Shown: positions 8,051-17,311, counted from the first letter of the stretch. The stretch: DNA of 62,660 nt from an uncultured Deinococcota bacterium (GCA_947311535.1 CAMZLP010000072.1:1-62660); one strand, 5' to 3'. Numbers and translations: made by a program. Notes: generated by a model from the letters alone, not told the origin.

Positions 8051-8548
8051 TTATTTACTTGCCCCGAAAAGTCCGTCAATTAAAGACTGGGTAGAAGATT
8101 GCCATTTATCATCAAAATTCATAGTTGGTCTTGTATCTGTGCTTGCAGCTAATACAGCCTTAACTTCCACAATTGTCTTTTTGGTAAATAATTTTATTCG
8201 ACCAAGTGCTGCAGAACTATCAAAAACGGTTACTAAAAGTGTTTTGTCGGTAAGTTCTTCTACATACATACCAATGCCATCACCTTGTTGAACCATTTCT
8301 TTAAAGCCTTTTTCACCAAATAATTGAGCGATGGCTATATTTGCGGAGTAGTTGGAAGCAATTAATGTTGCTAGTGAATCTAAGGAAGGTGGTTTAGGTG
8401 CCCACAAAGCTTTATTGTGCGCAATCACAAAGCCTTTTAAGTCAACGATTAAGACATATAGTCCATGACTTTTAGTTAAAAGGTCTTCGAATAAAGCGTC
8501 AACTTTTTCAAAAGTTTCACCGTAGAGGTCTAAGGATGGTTCTAACAT
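8051..8548 (-). CDS. mglB: Roadblock/LC7 protein, MglB-type GAP partner
   Basis: A 165-residue single-domain roadblock/LC7 protein: N-terminal helix, the strand GLYVLIVDLKGFVIAH, a central helix, then the sheet segment GIGMYVEELTDKTLLVTVFD, ending in a long helix. Roadblock proteins encoded next to MglA stimulate its GTP hydrolysis and work as dimers. The start is supported by a TATACT box 7 nt upstream of the ATG, giving a leaderless transcript. It is co-transcribed with mglA with no intergenic space. Confidence 0.9.
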   Translation of the reverse strand: MLEPSLDLYGETFEKVDALFEDLLTKSHGLYVLIVDLKGFVIAHNKALWAPKPPSLDSLATLIASNYSANIAIAQLFGEKGFKEMVQQGDGIGMYVEELTDKTLLVTVFDSSAALGRIKLFTKKTIVEVKAVLAASTDTRPTMNFDDKWQSSTQSLIDGLFGASK

Positions 8549-8555
8549 GAAAGCA

Positions 8556-8561
8556 AGTATA
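8556..8561 (-). promoter_or_regulatory. -10 box of a leaderless promoter for mglB-mglA
   Basis: On the minus strand TATACT ends 7 nt before the mglB ATG with no ribosome binding site between, matching the leaderless spacing seen at 1941 and 4164. Confidence 0.5.
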
Positions 8562-8699
8562 GCACCAATTATATATATTCATTTGCCAGATTCTCCACTT
8601 TATATCCAGAGAATTAAATATTTAATAGATGAACTTAGGAAATTACAAAGAAAAGATACTGAATATTTGCAAAATTAAATATTTTTAATGAGAATAAGT

Positions 8700-9080
8700 T
8701 TATGATTTTAATACTATAGCAAGCCTGTGCCCTAAAAAAACTGCTACAAGCCCTAAAACAATGCTTCCTATAATATTTATAAAAGCCAAGCTATAACGCC
8801 CATTAGAGATAAGCTCATAAGATTCTAATTCAAAAGTTGAAAAGGTGGTTAAAGCACCTAAAAAACCTGTACCTATGGCTAGTTTCCAATTTTGATTGAG
8901 ACCAAAGTAATCAGAAAATAGTAAGAATGATAATAAAAAAGCACCTACAAGATTGACGGTAAGTGTACCTAATGGGAAATTGGCTAGGCTCGAGCCCAAT
9001 CCCTTTTGTATGTAAATAGTTGCTAAATAGCGACTTAAAGCACCTAAGGCTCCGCCAATCATTATGCCAATAATTAACAT
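8700..9080 (-). CDS. crcB: Fluoride exporter CrcB/Fluc
   Basis: A 126-residue four-helix membrane protein that works as a dual-topology dimeric fluoride channel. Family signatures are GGALGALSRY at the N-terminus, GTLTVNLVGAFLL in helix 2, and the Phe-box region GFLGALTTFSTFELE in helix 3 with the Na+-coordinating TTFST segment. The ATG has a ribosome binding site AGGTGA. It is a single gene transcribed away from the alpha-2-macroglobulin cluster. I looked for a fluoride riboswitch upstream and did not find one. One GCTCGAGC palindrome (9107-9114) lies in its upstream region. Confidence 0.94.
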   Translation of the reverse strand: MLIIGIMIGGALGALSRYLATIYIQKGLGSSLANFPLGTLTVNLVGAFLLSFLLFSDYFGLNQNWKLAIGTGFLGALTTFSTFELESYELISNGRYSLAFINIIGSIVLGLVAVFLGHRLAIVLKS

Positions 9081-9210
9081 GGTCTATCACCTAGATATTG
9101 CATTAGGCTCGAGCATAACATATTCAAAGTACGAAACTGTAAATAGCTTAAGGGCTAGATAATAGCAACTATATTGTAATGAGTTCTATATGCAAAATGT
9201 GTAATATGTG

Positions 9211-9216
9211 TATAAT
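9211..9216 (+). promoter_or_regulatory. Extended -10 box before the DUF1175 gene
   Basis: TATAAT preceded by TGTG (extended -10 form) lies 12 nt before the ATG at 9229, so the leader would be only a few nucleotides long. No clear -35 box is visible. Confidence 0.5.
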
Positions 9217-9228
9217 AGTAGTTAATAT

Positions 9229-9939
9229 ATGAGACACTTGCTGGTGAAACTACTTATAATTTTATTTTTTATGACATTTGCAAGTGCATTTAGCCCACTT
9301 GATGCTGATGCTGATGGTTACCCTGATGTAGTCGAATTAAATAGCTTGCGAGAACGTGAAGCTTTTTTAGACTGGTTTTCAGCTATTGCTGAGGCACAGT
9401 ATACGGCTCCTTCTTCTGAGTGGAAATATCGAGATTGTTCTGGCTTAATTCGCTTCGCTTATATAGAGGCATTAAAAAGAAAAGATGGAGCTTGGTTTTC
9501 TAAATTCCCGTACTTGCCAAAAGTCAAAGCTATCCCCATAGAAAATTATCCAATGCCAATTATTAGCCGAAGTGTTTTTCGGGTAGATTCTGGCTCTTTT
9601 CAGCTTGATGATGTTGCCAAGGGGCGTATGGTTGGGATTGCTTCAGCTTTTGAACTTATGAAATATTCATCTAAATTCATTGGCAAGCGTCAAGAACAAG
9701 CCAAAAGGGGGGACTTATTATTCTTTATTCACCCCCTAGCCGAAGGCTCGTCTTATCATAGTATGGTCTATCTTGGTGACGGTAAAATTGTTTATCACAC
9801 TGGTGCAGATTTGCAAGATGACGGCGAGGTTCGCTTACTTAGTTTAGAGACTTTACGCAGGCATCCAGACCCTAGTTGGCACCCCGATCCAAGCAACCCT
9901 AACTTTTTGGGGTTTTACCGTTGGAAGATAGTTGATTGA
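9229..9939 (+). CDS. DUF1175 (YfaT-like) secreted protein
   Basis: Exported protein of 236 aa with signal peptide MRHLLVKLLIILFFMTFASA. The conserved core YRDCSGLIRFAYIEAL (Cys around residue 70) together with SSYHSMVYLGDGKIVYH (His about 110 residues later) resembles an NlpC/P60-like Cys-His arrangement and matches the DUF1175 family. In Escherichia coli the DUF1175 protein YfaT is encoded beside the alpha-2-macroglobulin YfaS, and here too the gene precedes the alpha-2-macroglobulin. I infer a periplasmic partner in envelope defence or peptide trimming. Activity is not known for the family. Confidence 0.8.
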   Translation: MRHLLVKLLIILFFMTFASAFSPLDADADGYPDVVELNSLREREAFLDWFSAIAEAQYTAPSSEWKYRDCSGLIRFAYIEALKRKDGAWFSKFPYLPKVKAIPIENYPMPIISRSVFRVDSGSFQLDDVAKGRMVGIASAFELMKYSSKFIGKRQEQAKRGDLLFFIHPLAEGSSYHSMVYLGDGKIVYHTGADLQDDGEVRLLSLETLRRHPDPSWHPDPSNPNFLGFYRWKIVD

Positions 9940-10015
9940 GCATATATTGACTATATATCGAGTTATGGTGCAATTTATTTGATATTGCTATAAAGTAGTC
10001 GTATTGGAGGACTTT

Positions 10016-13000
10016 ATGTCATGGATTAAACTGATTTTATTACTTGTGTTATTAGCTTTGGGCTTAGCTGGGGCTAGCTTTCAAAATGAGCTCTGGCTCT
10101 ATGGTGGTGGTACTTTTGGTCCAGATGATGAGGTTTCTTTAGAGTATTCTATGAATTCAGAACAAGATGCAAAGCTCTTGTTATATAGAATTAAAGACCC
10201 CGAAGAAATCTTAAAAATGGGTGGGCCACGTTATTTTGAAGGAGCAAATGATTTAAACCTTAAGAAAATTAGAGAAATCAAGATTGTCACCGAGCGTGAT
10301 AGACGTTGGGGAGATATTTCTTTGGGCAAGCTTAAAGTGGGTATGTATTTCGCTCAGCTCGAGTCTAGCCAAAGTAAAAGCGCTACCTTAATTTTGGTCA
10401 CAGATATTTCACTAGTAGTTAAAACAGATACCGATAATATTTTAACCTATACAGCTAATAAATACAGCGGTAAACCGATCGAAGCAACTATTTATATGGT
10501 GCAGGATAAAAAGATAGACCAGTTTGTGATAGCTAGCAAAGGTACTGCCGAAATCAAGAATGGCGGTGAAAACAATAATGAAATGGTGATAGCTGCTAAC
10601 TATGGTGATGCTTGGGCTTTTAGTGCTAGTTACTGGCGTTCTTGGGCCGTTGAAAAATCCAAAACATATATTCAAACCGATAGACCGGTTTATCGACCAG
10701 GGCACACTGTTTATTTTAAAGCAACTGCTCGCTCGGCTTCTGGCTTGCAGCCATTAGTTAATCAAGATATTAATATTACAATTAAAGATGCAAACTATGA
10801 TGATATTTATAAAGAAAGCTTTAAAACTGATGCCTACGGTAGTGTTAATGGTGAACTGATTTTAAGTGTAGAACCACCCTTGGGCAACTATCAAATAGAA
10901 ACCGAAATTGATGGTGAGTACAGCTACTCACAATTTTATGTTGAAGAATTTCAAAAACCAGAATATAAAGTTAATGTCACTACCGCAAAAGATAAAATTA
11001 TACAAGGTGAAACGGTTGAATTTGAAGTTTCAGCAGAATATTTGTTCGGTGGTGCAGTAGCTGCTGGCAAAGTTAATTACGCTGTTCTTAAGCAGCCATA
11101 TTATTATTGGGGTTATCGTTCATATTATGGTTTTTATGATGACTTTTATTACGGCGGTTACTACGATAGCGAAGTAGTAGAACGTGGTGAGGCTGTTTTA
11201 GATGAAAATGGTAAATTAGTTTTAGAATTTGAAACAAGCTTAGATGATGTTGATTATCAATATACCTTGCAAGCTGGGGTAGTTGATGAGGCAAGGCGAG
11301 AGATTAGTGCTTCAGCTAGTGCTACGGTATTTCGCTCTAATATTGTTATAAATGTGCAAGCAGACCGATATGCCTATAAAGAAGATGACAAGGTTAGTTT
11401 AACTGTTTCAATTCAAGATATTTATGGCAAGCCAATTAGTACAGATTTTAGTTTTAATACAGAGCGGTACTATTGGAGTGATAATGGCAGCGAAACTGAT
11501 AACTTAAGTAAAAAACAAGGCCATACTGATGAAAACGGTGAGGCAATAATAAGCTTTGTACCAACGAAGCAAGGTAGCTATAATATTTTTGTAAGTGCTA
11601 AAGACAGCAGCAACAGAAAAGTGGAAAGTTCTGAATATGTTTGGGTTTCTGGTAATTCTAGATGGTATTGGAGCTATGATTCATTAAATATTAGAGCAGA
11701 TAAAGAAGAATATAAACTCGGTGAACAAGCCCGTTTTGTAATTCAGTCACCAGTAGAAGATGCTTATGCTCTAATTACCCGTGAAGGGCAAGAAATTGTT
11801 GACTATGAACTCATAAAAATAAATGGTTCTGTACTCACTTATGAACTAACAGTTACTGAAGATATGAGCCCAAATAGCTATATATCGGTGGTAATAATTG
11901 GTGATGGTAGAACCTATACTGAAACGACAAACTTTAAAGTTCCACCAGATAACAAATTTTTAAATGTAGAAATAAATTCTGACAATGATACTTATGAGCC
12001 AGGCCAAGAAGGGCATTTTCAACTTAGAGTTTCTGATATTGATGGCAAAGGAGTAAGAGCCCAAGTAACTGTGGGTATTGTTGATGAGGGTATTTACTTG
12101 ATACGCAGTGAAACAAATTCAGATATACGTGGCTTTTATTATGCTTTGCGGTCTAATGTTGTCTCAACCGAGATTAGTGACTGGTACTATTTTGGTAGAG
12201 CAGATGTAGAAGAAGGTCTTGCTAGGGCAAGTAGTGCTGTTGGCAACATTGTCAGTGCGCCGGTGGTAGCAAAAGCTGAACTTAGCGATGGTGTTTTTGC
12301 CCAAGGCAAAAGTGATTTTGCAGCAGCAACGCTACGCTCTGATTTTAGAGATACTATTTTGTGGCTACCAACCCAAGAAACAAATGATGAGGGAATTGCT
12401 GATATAACTGTTACCTTTCCGGATAACTTAACCGAATGGCGACTAACTGCTCGAGCAATTACGCTTGATGATAAAGTAGGCCAAGATAACTACAGCGTAA
12501 AGACCACTTTACCAGTTATAGCAAGACTAGCTGCACCACGTTTCTTTATTCGTGGTGATGAGGCTAGTTTGCGTGTGATTGGTCAAAATAATTTAGATGA
12601 AGATTTAATTGCTAGAATTCAATTAGAAGCTCTAGGGCTTATTATTAAAGACCCATTGCAATCAGCTGCAATTTTAGCTGCTAAAAATAGAGCAACTGCT
12701 GACTTTAGAATTAAGGCCAGTGAAACAGGTACTGCTTTAGTAACTGCCACTGTGCTTACTGACCAAGCAAGTGATGCCATGCAATTGCCAATACCGGTTT
12801 TGCCTCATGGCATAAAAGATAATATTGCATGGGCAAGTAGTAATTCGGATACTTGGAACTTTAGCTTGCCTGCTAATACTGACCCAAATACTGTAAATGG
12901 CAAATTGTTTATTAGCCCATCTTTGGCCGCGGCAGTTTCGCCGGCATTGTCTTACTTGGCTGGCTATCCATATGGTTGTACAGAGCAAACCATGAGCCGC

Positions 13001-14431
13001 TTTTACCCAAGTGTATTGGCATCGCAAGCTGGTGATTTGGCTAGTTTACCTGATGATGTTTTAGAAAACTTAGATGATATGGTTGCTAAAGGTCTAAAAC
13101 GTATTTACAACTTCCAACATGATGACGGTGGTTGGGGTTATTGGAAACATGATTCTTCTAGTATATTTATTACAAGCTATGTAATTAATGGTTTATTAGA
13201 TGCTGCAAAAGCAGGTTATAGAACTCAGGATTATAGTTTAAATTGGGCCCTTGAATATTTAGAAAGAGAACTAGAAAACCCGCTTAGTAATGACAACTAT
13301 TACCGAATTGTAGATGCTGATGCTAAAGCTTATGGATATTATGCTTTGGCTCGAGCCGAACGCAATATAGATGCTTTAGGTAAACATGTGGCCGCCAAAG
13401 ATTTGTCTTCTTATGGCTTAGCTCTGAGTGTGCTGGCCTTTGCGGAAGCTGAACGAACTGTAGAAGCCAATTTGTATTTAGACGAGCTTTTAAGCCGTCT
13501 GAGTGAGTTTGAAACTGTGGCGTTTTGGAAATCAGATGTCCCTAGATACTATTGGAATGATGATCAAGTAGAGGCGACCGCTTATGGATTAAATGCCATT
13601 GCGCTGCTACGACCCAATGACCCAATTGTAGCTAAAATTGTCAACTGGCTACTCTTAGAACGCAAAGGTGATAGATGGTACTCCACCAAGGATACTGCAG
13701 CTATTGTAAAGGCTGCCTTAGACCTTGCAAAAGCAACTAATGAAGAAGCAAAAGACTTGCTAATAACAGTTAGTTTAAATGCTAATGAGATATACAGTAC
13801 AAGGCTACAGGGTCAATCAGCAGAGGGTATTGAGATAAAACTAGCTAACTTAGACCTAAATAAAAATAACTTAGTTCTAAATGTGGAAGGTCAAGGTACT
13901 GTTTATAGCAGTGCAAATATTGAGTATTTTGCCGAGCAAGATAATTTTGAGGCAAGTAATGACAATATTAAAATAAATAGAACCTTTGAGCGTTTAGAGC
14001 CTGTTTATGATAAGAAAAATCAAAATTACATCTATAAACGCAAGCCTTTAAATGCTGCCTCTGAAGTTGGTGACTATATCTTAGTAACCGTAGAAATAGA
14101 CCCACAAGATCAGTTTAGGTACGCTATTGTCAATGAACCATTGCCAGCTGGCTTTAGAGTGATAGAAAATGACCAAGTCTTTAAAATTAACGGTATGAGC
14201 CCAAGATACGGCTATGATTATTACGGTTGGAACTATTGGTATGATGGTCGTGACGTTAGAGATGAAAGGGTAGATTATTATTTCACTTATTTAGGTGACA
14301 AAGTTAGCTTTAGCTATATACTACGTGCCGAAACTCCTGGTAAATACAGTGCCCTACCAACCCAAGTTTGGCTAATGTATGCTCCAGAAATTCGGGCTAA
14401 TGGTAGCAACCAGATATTAGAGGTTAAATAA
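10016..14431 (+). CDS. Bacterial alpha-2-macroglobulin with intact thioester
   Basis: Large periplasmic protease-trapping protein, 1471 aa from the ATG at 10016, which follows GGAGG; an in-frame TTG at 10004 is less likely. A signal peptide (MSWIKLILLLVLLALGLAGA) lacks a lipobox Cys, so it is not clearly lipid-anchored. MG-type beta-sandwich repeats run through the first 800 residues (QTDRPVYRPGHTVYFK is a typical MG3 start). The thioester motif GCTEQ is intact at about residue 988, followed by the alpha/alpha toroid. The central region is Tyr-rich. The usual partner PBP1C is not adjacent; instead a DUF1175 protein precedes it and a gluzincin peptidase follows with no gap. Confidence 0.96.
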   Translation: MSWIKLILLLVLLALGLAGASFQNELWLYGGGTFGPDDEVSLEYSMNSEQDAKLLLYRIKDPEEILKMGGPRYFEGANDLNLKKIREIKIVTERDRRWGDISLGKLKVGMYFAQLESSQSKSATLILVTDISLVVKTDTDNILTYTANKYSGKPIEATIYMVQDKKIDQFVIASKGTAEIKNGGENNNEMVIAANYGDAWAFSASYWRSWAVEKSKTYIQTDRPVYRPGHTVYFKATARSASGLQPLVNQDINITIKDANYDDIYKESFKTDAYGSVNGELILSVEPPLGNYQIETEIDGEYSYSQFYVEEFQKPEYKVNVTTAKDKIIQGETVEFEVSAEYLFGGAVAAGKVNYAVLKQPYYYWGYRSYYGFYDDFYYGGYYDSEVVERGEAVLDENGKLVLEFETSLDDVDYQYTLQAGVVDEARREISASASATVFRSNIVINVQADRYAYKEDDKVSLTVSIQDIYGKPISTDFSFNTERYYWSDNGSETDNLSKKQGHTDENGEAIISFVPTKQGSYNIFVSAKDSSNRKVESSEYVWVSGNSRWYWSYDSLNIRADKEEYKLGEQARFVIQSPVEDAYALITREGQEIVDYELIKINGSVLTYELTVTEDMSPNSYISVVIIGDGRTYTETTNFKVPPDNKFLNVEINSDNDTYEPGQEGHFQLRVSDIDGKGVRAQVTVGIVDEGIYLIRSETNSDIRGFYYALRSNVVSTEISDWYYFGRADVEEGLARASSAVGNIVSAPVVAKAELSDGVFAQGKSDFAAATLRSDFRDTILWLPTQETNDEGIADITVTFPDNLTEWRLTARAITLDDKVGQDNYSVKTTLPVIARLAAPRFFIRGDEASLRVIGQNNLDEDLIARIQLEALGLIIKDPLQSAAILAAKNRATADFRIKASETGTALVTATVLTDQASDAMQLPIPVLPHGIKDNIAWASSNSDTWNFSLPANTDPNTVNGKLFISPSLAAAVSPALSYLAGYPYGCTEQTMSRFYPSVLASQAGDLASLPDDVLENLDDMVAKGLKRIYNFQHDDGGWGYWKHDSSSIFITSYVINGLLDAAKAGYRTQDYSLNWALEYLERELENPLSNDNYYRIVDADAKAYGYYALARAERNIDALGKHVAAKDLSSYGLALSVLAFAEAERTVEANLYLDELLSRLSEFETVAFWKSDVPRYYWNDDQVEATAYGLNAIALLRPNDPIVAKIVNWLLLERKGDRWYSTKDTAAIVKAALDLAKATNEEAKDLLITVSLNANEIYSTRLQGQSAEGIEIKLANLDLNKNNLVLNVEGQGTVYSSANIEYFAEQDNFEASNDNIKINRTFERLEPVYDKKNQNYIYKRKPLNAASEVGDYILVTVEIDPQDQFRYAIVNEPLPAGFRVIENDQVFKINGMSPRYGYDYYGWNYWYDGRDVRDERVDYYFTYLGDKVSFSYILRAETPGKYSALPTQVWLMYAPEIRANGSNQILEVK

Positions 14432-15025
14432 ATGAGAGGCAATAGACAATTTATAATTTGTATTGTCTATTGCCTTTTTATTATTGCTCTAAGCCAAGAT
14501 TTTAAACAAGCTAGCGATGGCTTTTTTATTATTGAAACTGCCAGTCTGGCAGATGAATATTATCTGCCAGAGGTTTTTTCTATAACAAATCAAGCCAAGC
14601 TCGATTTACAGCAAGATTGGGGTCTTAGCCTTTCTAAGGATGTTACCATTAGGGTTTACCCCAATATCTCGTCATATTCTCGGGCGACACAAATGCCTTG
14701 GTATTTTGCAGCATTGGCCAGCCCTGCTCAAAATAAAATTGATATTCAGAGATTTAGGGTGTTAGTTGAACGAGGTAGTTTAAAAGCTAGTTTACGCCAT
14801 GAGCTTTTTCATTTGGCCCAGCCTACTAATATGCCACGTTGGCAGGCGGAGGGCAGTGCTATGTTATTTGCTCATGAACTTGCTCAGGCAGAAGCGATAG
14901 CTGATATATCAGAAAGCCAGCTAAATGATTTACTTTTAAATGCTGGTTCACAAGCAGAAATACTAAGAGCTAATGCCACTGCCTTATTGTGGGTTAAAGA
15001 ATTACTAAAAGAGAAGACAGATTAA
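14432..15025 (+). CDS. Small secreted gluzincin-type metallopeptidase (peptidase MA-like)
   Basis: A 197-residue exported protein with signal peptide MRGNRQFIICIVYCLFIIALS. The zinc motif HELFH (around residue 127) plus downstream MPRWQAEGSA, supplying the third Glu ligand, is the pattern of small peptidase-MA-like gluzincins. It begins immediately after the alpha-2-macroglobulin stop codon (TAA ATG) and is translated in the same operon. Its first 16 codons are folded into a perfect intrinsic-terminator hairpin, suggesting that downstream expression is attenuated. Pairing a protease with a protease trap is notable. Substrate unknown. Confidence 0.78.
   Translation: MRGNRQFIICIVYCLFIIALSQDFKQASDGFFIIETASLADEYYLPEVFSITNQAKLDLQQDWGLSLSKDVTIRVYPNISSYSRATQMPWYFAALASPAQNKIDIQRFRVLVERGSLKASLRHELFHLAQPTNMPRWQAEGSAMLFAHELAQAEAIADISESQLNDLLLNAGSQAEILRANATALLWVKELLKEKTD
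14438..14479 (+). terminator. Terminator-like hairpin inside the first codons of the peptidase gene
   Basis: GGCAATAGACAAT (14438-14450) pairs perfectly with ATTGTCTATTGCC (14462-14474) across an 11-nt loop, followed by TTTTTA. It lies within codons 3-16 of the peptidase gene, so it can end most alpha-2-macroglobulin transcripts while still encoding the signal peptide. Confidence 0.75.
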
Positions 15026-15045
15026 AGCTTCTCTTTTATTTTTTT
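15007..15045 (+). terminator. Intrinsic terminator at end of the alpha-2-macroglobulin operon
   Basis: AAAAGAGAAG (15007-15016) pairs with CTTCTCTTTT (15028-15037), followed by A and seven T residues. The upstream arm lies in the last codons of the peptidase gene and the T run reaches into the end of the convergent dsbB-like gene. Confidence 0.8.
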
Positions 15046-15461
15046 GGCAGACTGGTCATAATAAGTAAGAATATTATTAGCAAAAAGGCAATTAATGATA
15101 ATGCTGGTATGCTCAAGAACTCAATATCAAATAAGCCAATATATTTAGTACTACAAGGAATACCAAGTTTGCACAAAGCTGGGGCACCAAAACCTGGGAG
15201 ATTTTGCTCGAGCAGATGGTAAATAGCCACAAAGCTACCTAAAACCGCAATTGGTAGAGCATACTTTATTATTCCTTTGTCTTGCTTAAAACTAGCAATT
15301 GCTAAGGTTAAAACAAAGGGATACATCAATATTCGTTGATACCAACAAAGTGTACAGGGTACAAAAAGTTTGACCTCGCTAAAATATAAACTACCACCAG
15401 TTGCAATTATTGCAATTATCCATGCAAAATATAAGCCATAGTCACTAAAGAAATCACGCAT
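15036..15461 (-). CDS. DsbB/BdbC-type disulfide bond formation protein
   Basis: Four-helix membrane protein of 141 aa that reoxidises the DsbA-like oxidase and passes electrons to quinone. The redox pair CTLC follows helix 1 (VPCTLCWYQRILMYP), and the second cysteine pair lies in the periplasmic loop GAPALCKLGIPCSTKY. It is shorter than E. coli DsbB and of the BdbC form common in Deinococcota and Firmicutes. The start overlaps the stop of the DsbA-like gene by 1 nt, so both form one operon. It converges on the peptidase gene. Confidence 0.93.
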   Translation of the reverse strand: MRDFFSDYGLYFAWIIAIIATGGSLYFSEVKLFVPCTLCWYQRILMYPFVLTLAIASFKQDKGIIKYALPIAVLGSFVAIYHLLEQNLPGFGAPALCKLGIPCSTKYIGLFDIEFLSIPALSLIAFLLIIFLLIMTSLPKK

Positions 15462-16120
15462 TATTTTTTAAGTGCAGCTTCTATAGCTTTCGAAATAAGT
15501 TCATAGTTATTTGAATTTTGGATGAGGTCACCATCAACATATACACTAGGTGTACCCTGAACTCCAGCATTCCTGCCCATATCTAAGTCATTTTGAACAT
15601 CTTTGCTATAACGTTTTTCATCAATGCAAGTACGCATTTTGACAGTATCAACATCAGGAACATATTCTTGGGCTAGCTTGGTCAAAAACTCTGGCGTTGC
15701 CCAAATTTTACTTTCATCTTGCTGTGAGCGAAATAAGACAGTTTTATATTCCCAAAATGAATCTTCACTTTGCTCGTATACACATTCAGAAGCAATTGCA
15801 GCGGTTGTTGAGTCTGGGCCAATAAATGGGAAGTTAATAAAATAAAATTCAACTTTTCCAGTTTCAATATAGTCCATTTTTAGTTTTGGTAGGTTGCGTT
15901 CTTCAAAATATTTACAAGCTGGACATTTAAAATCTTCAAAAACTACAACTTTGACTGGGGCATCTTTCTCGCCAACCGAAGGCTGACCAGTCAAGTTGAT
16001 TTTGCCAACAACGTTTTCTCCAACGGTTGCAGGTTTGTTGCTTTGGATAAAAAAGTACCCACCTAGGGCAATTAGTGCTGCAACTACTGCGGTAATAATA
16101 GTCAGTTTTTGTGTATTCAA
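15461..16120 (-). CDS. DsbA-like thioredoxin-fold disulfide oxidoreductase
   Basis: Membrane-anchored or exported protein of 219 aa (N-terminal helix ITAVVAALIALGGYFFI). The thioredoxin-fold redox site is FEDFKCPACKYFE (CPAC), with the cis-Pro loop GVQGTPSVYVDG near the C-terminus; this is the Thioredoxin_4/BdbD class. The start is a TTG placed 7 nt after GGAG. An ATG just upstream is out of frame and meets a TGA after one codon. Transcribed with the DsbB-like gene, it forms an oxidase/reoxidase pair for exported proteins. Confidence 0.92.
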   Translation of the reverse strand: MNTQKLTIITAVVAALIALGGYFFIQSNKPATVGENVVGKINLTGQPSVGEKDAPVKVVVFEDFKCPACKYFEERNLPKLKMDYIETGKVEFYFINFPFIGPDSTTAAIASECVYEQSEDSFWEYKTVLFRSQQDESKIWATPEFLTKLAQEYVPDVDTVKMRTCIDEKRYSKDVQNDLDMGRNAGVQGTPSVYVDGDLIQNSNNYELISKAIEAALKK

Positions 16121-16253
16121 TTCATTTCTCCTTTTATTCCTTTTGGAATAAGCAATCTCTAATTAATATCATAAACTAATTATTATAAATAGTAGGAATT
16201 TGACAATTCCAAAGCCAAATCTTTTTTACTGGCTAATATTTAGGATTTGCTAA

Positions 16254-17285
16254 TTATTTTTGTGGCTCAATAATTACTTTCATAGAATCATCAGCATTAA
16301 CGGTTAATTCAAAACCTTTGCCAGTTTCTGCCAAGGCTAAACGATGGGTAATTAAATCGCTTACCCTTACTCTTTTAGCTCTTATGAGCTCTAAGGCTTC
16401 AGTTAAATCAATCGGAGCTGCGGCATAAGTAGACAATAATTGTATCTGCTTTTGCCAAAATGGAAATATGTCAAAGTCAATTATAGTTCCGGGAGCCATA
16501 ATGCCATAAAGTAAGACTTTGCCACCATTTTTCACAGCGTGCATGGCTTGTTCAAAGAGGATTTTTGCACCTGCCGTAATTACAACATAGTCTACACCTT
16601 TGCCGTCTGTCTCTGCTAATACTTTTTTAATAACATCATCTTTAGCGGCATCAATTACTAAATCCGCCCCAGATTTTTTGGCAAAATCTAAGCGATATTG
16701 ACTTAGGTCGGTAGCAATTATTTTACCAGCGCCATAAGCCTTGGCGTTTCTTATTACTAATTGCCCCGACAAACCACTGCCTAGCACTAAAATACTGCGG
16801 CTTGGCTTAAGATCTAATTCTCGTAAGCCCCGAACAACACAGCCTAATGGTTCAACAAAACTGCCATCATCATAACTAACGCTATCAGGTAGCTTTATAA
16901 CACCACCTTTTTCTAGGTTTACAGCAGGCAAACGCACAAACTCACTAAAACCACCTGGGTAGTATTTGGTATTATGAATACTATGGCAAAGGCTGTGTTG
17001 ACCACGCTGGCAGTATTCGCAGTTGTTGCATGGTACATGGTGAGTGGCCACAACTCTATCACCCAATTTAAAATTTTTTACATCTTTACCAATTTTAACA
17101 ATATCTCCTGAAATTTCATGACCTAAAACTAACGGAGCTTTTTTAATACGGTACCATTCCATAACATCGCTGCCACAGATTCCGCTAGAGATGATTTTGA
17201 TTAATATCTCATCATCAAAAATACTGGGCTTTTGAGTTTCTTCTAAACGAAGATCGCTATTATTGTAGTACATTGAAACACGCAT
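16254..17285 (-). CDS. Zinc-dependent medium-chain alcohol/polyol dehydrogenase
   Basis: Oxidises a secondary alcohol with NAD. At 343 aa it has the sorbitol/threonine dehydrogenase layout: catalytic zinc ligands in GICGSD and LVLGHEISG, the four structural-zinc cysteines in CNNCEYCQRGQHSLC, Rossmann motif VLGSGLSGQ, and an Asp after the second strand (ATDLSQYR) favouring NAD over NADP. It is the last gene of the pentose operon. I infer that it oxidises C4 of a 5-deoxy- or 5-methylthio-ribulose phosphate to the dione needed by the LsrF-like enzyme. It is separated from that gene by a 26-bp palindrome. Confidence 0.88.
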   Translation of the reverse strand: MRVSMYYNNSDLRLEETQKPSIFDDEILIKIISSGICGSDVMEWYRIKKAPLVLGHEISGDIVKIGKDVKNFKLGDRVVATHHVPCNNCEYCQRGQHSLCHSIHNTKYYPGGFSEFVRLPAVNLEKGGVIKLPDSVSYDDGSFVEPLGCVVRGLRELDLKPSRSILVLGSGLSGQLVIRNAKAYGAGKIIATDLSQYRLDFAKKSGADLVIDAAKDDVIKKVLAETDGKGVDYVVITAGAKILFEQAMHAVKNGGKVLLYGIMAPGTIIDFDIFPFWQKQIQLLSTYAAAPIDLTEALELIRAKRVRVSDLITHRLALAETGKGFELTVNADDSMKVIIEPQK

Positions 17286-17311
17286 ATATTGCCTACCTCT
17301 GTTAATATTTT

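Noticed and set aside
8547-8678. 43-codon plus-strand ORF whose ATG overlaps the mglB start (MKASIAPIIYIHLPDSPLYI...)
   Set aside because: No ribosome binding site or promoter, and an open frame of this length is not rare in AT-rich sequence; kept only as a note.
9081-9228. Fluoride riboswitch upstream of crcB
   Set aside because: I looked for the conserved crcB-motif segments on the minus strand and found only an ordinary ribosome binding site and a GCTCGAGC palindrome.
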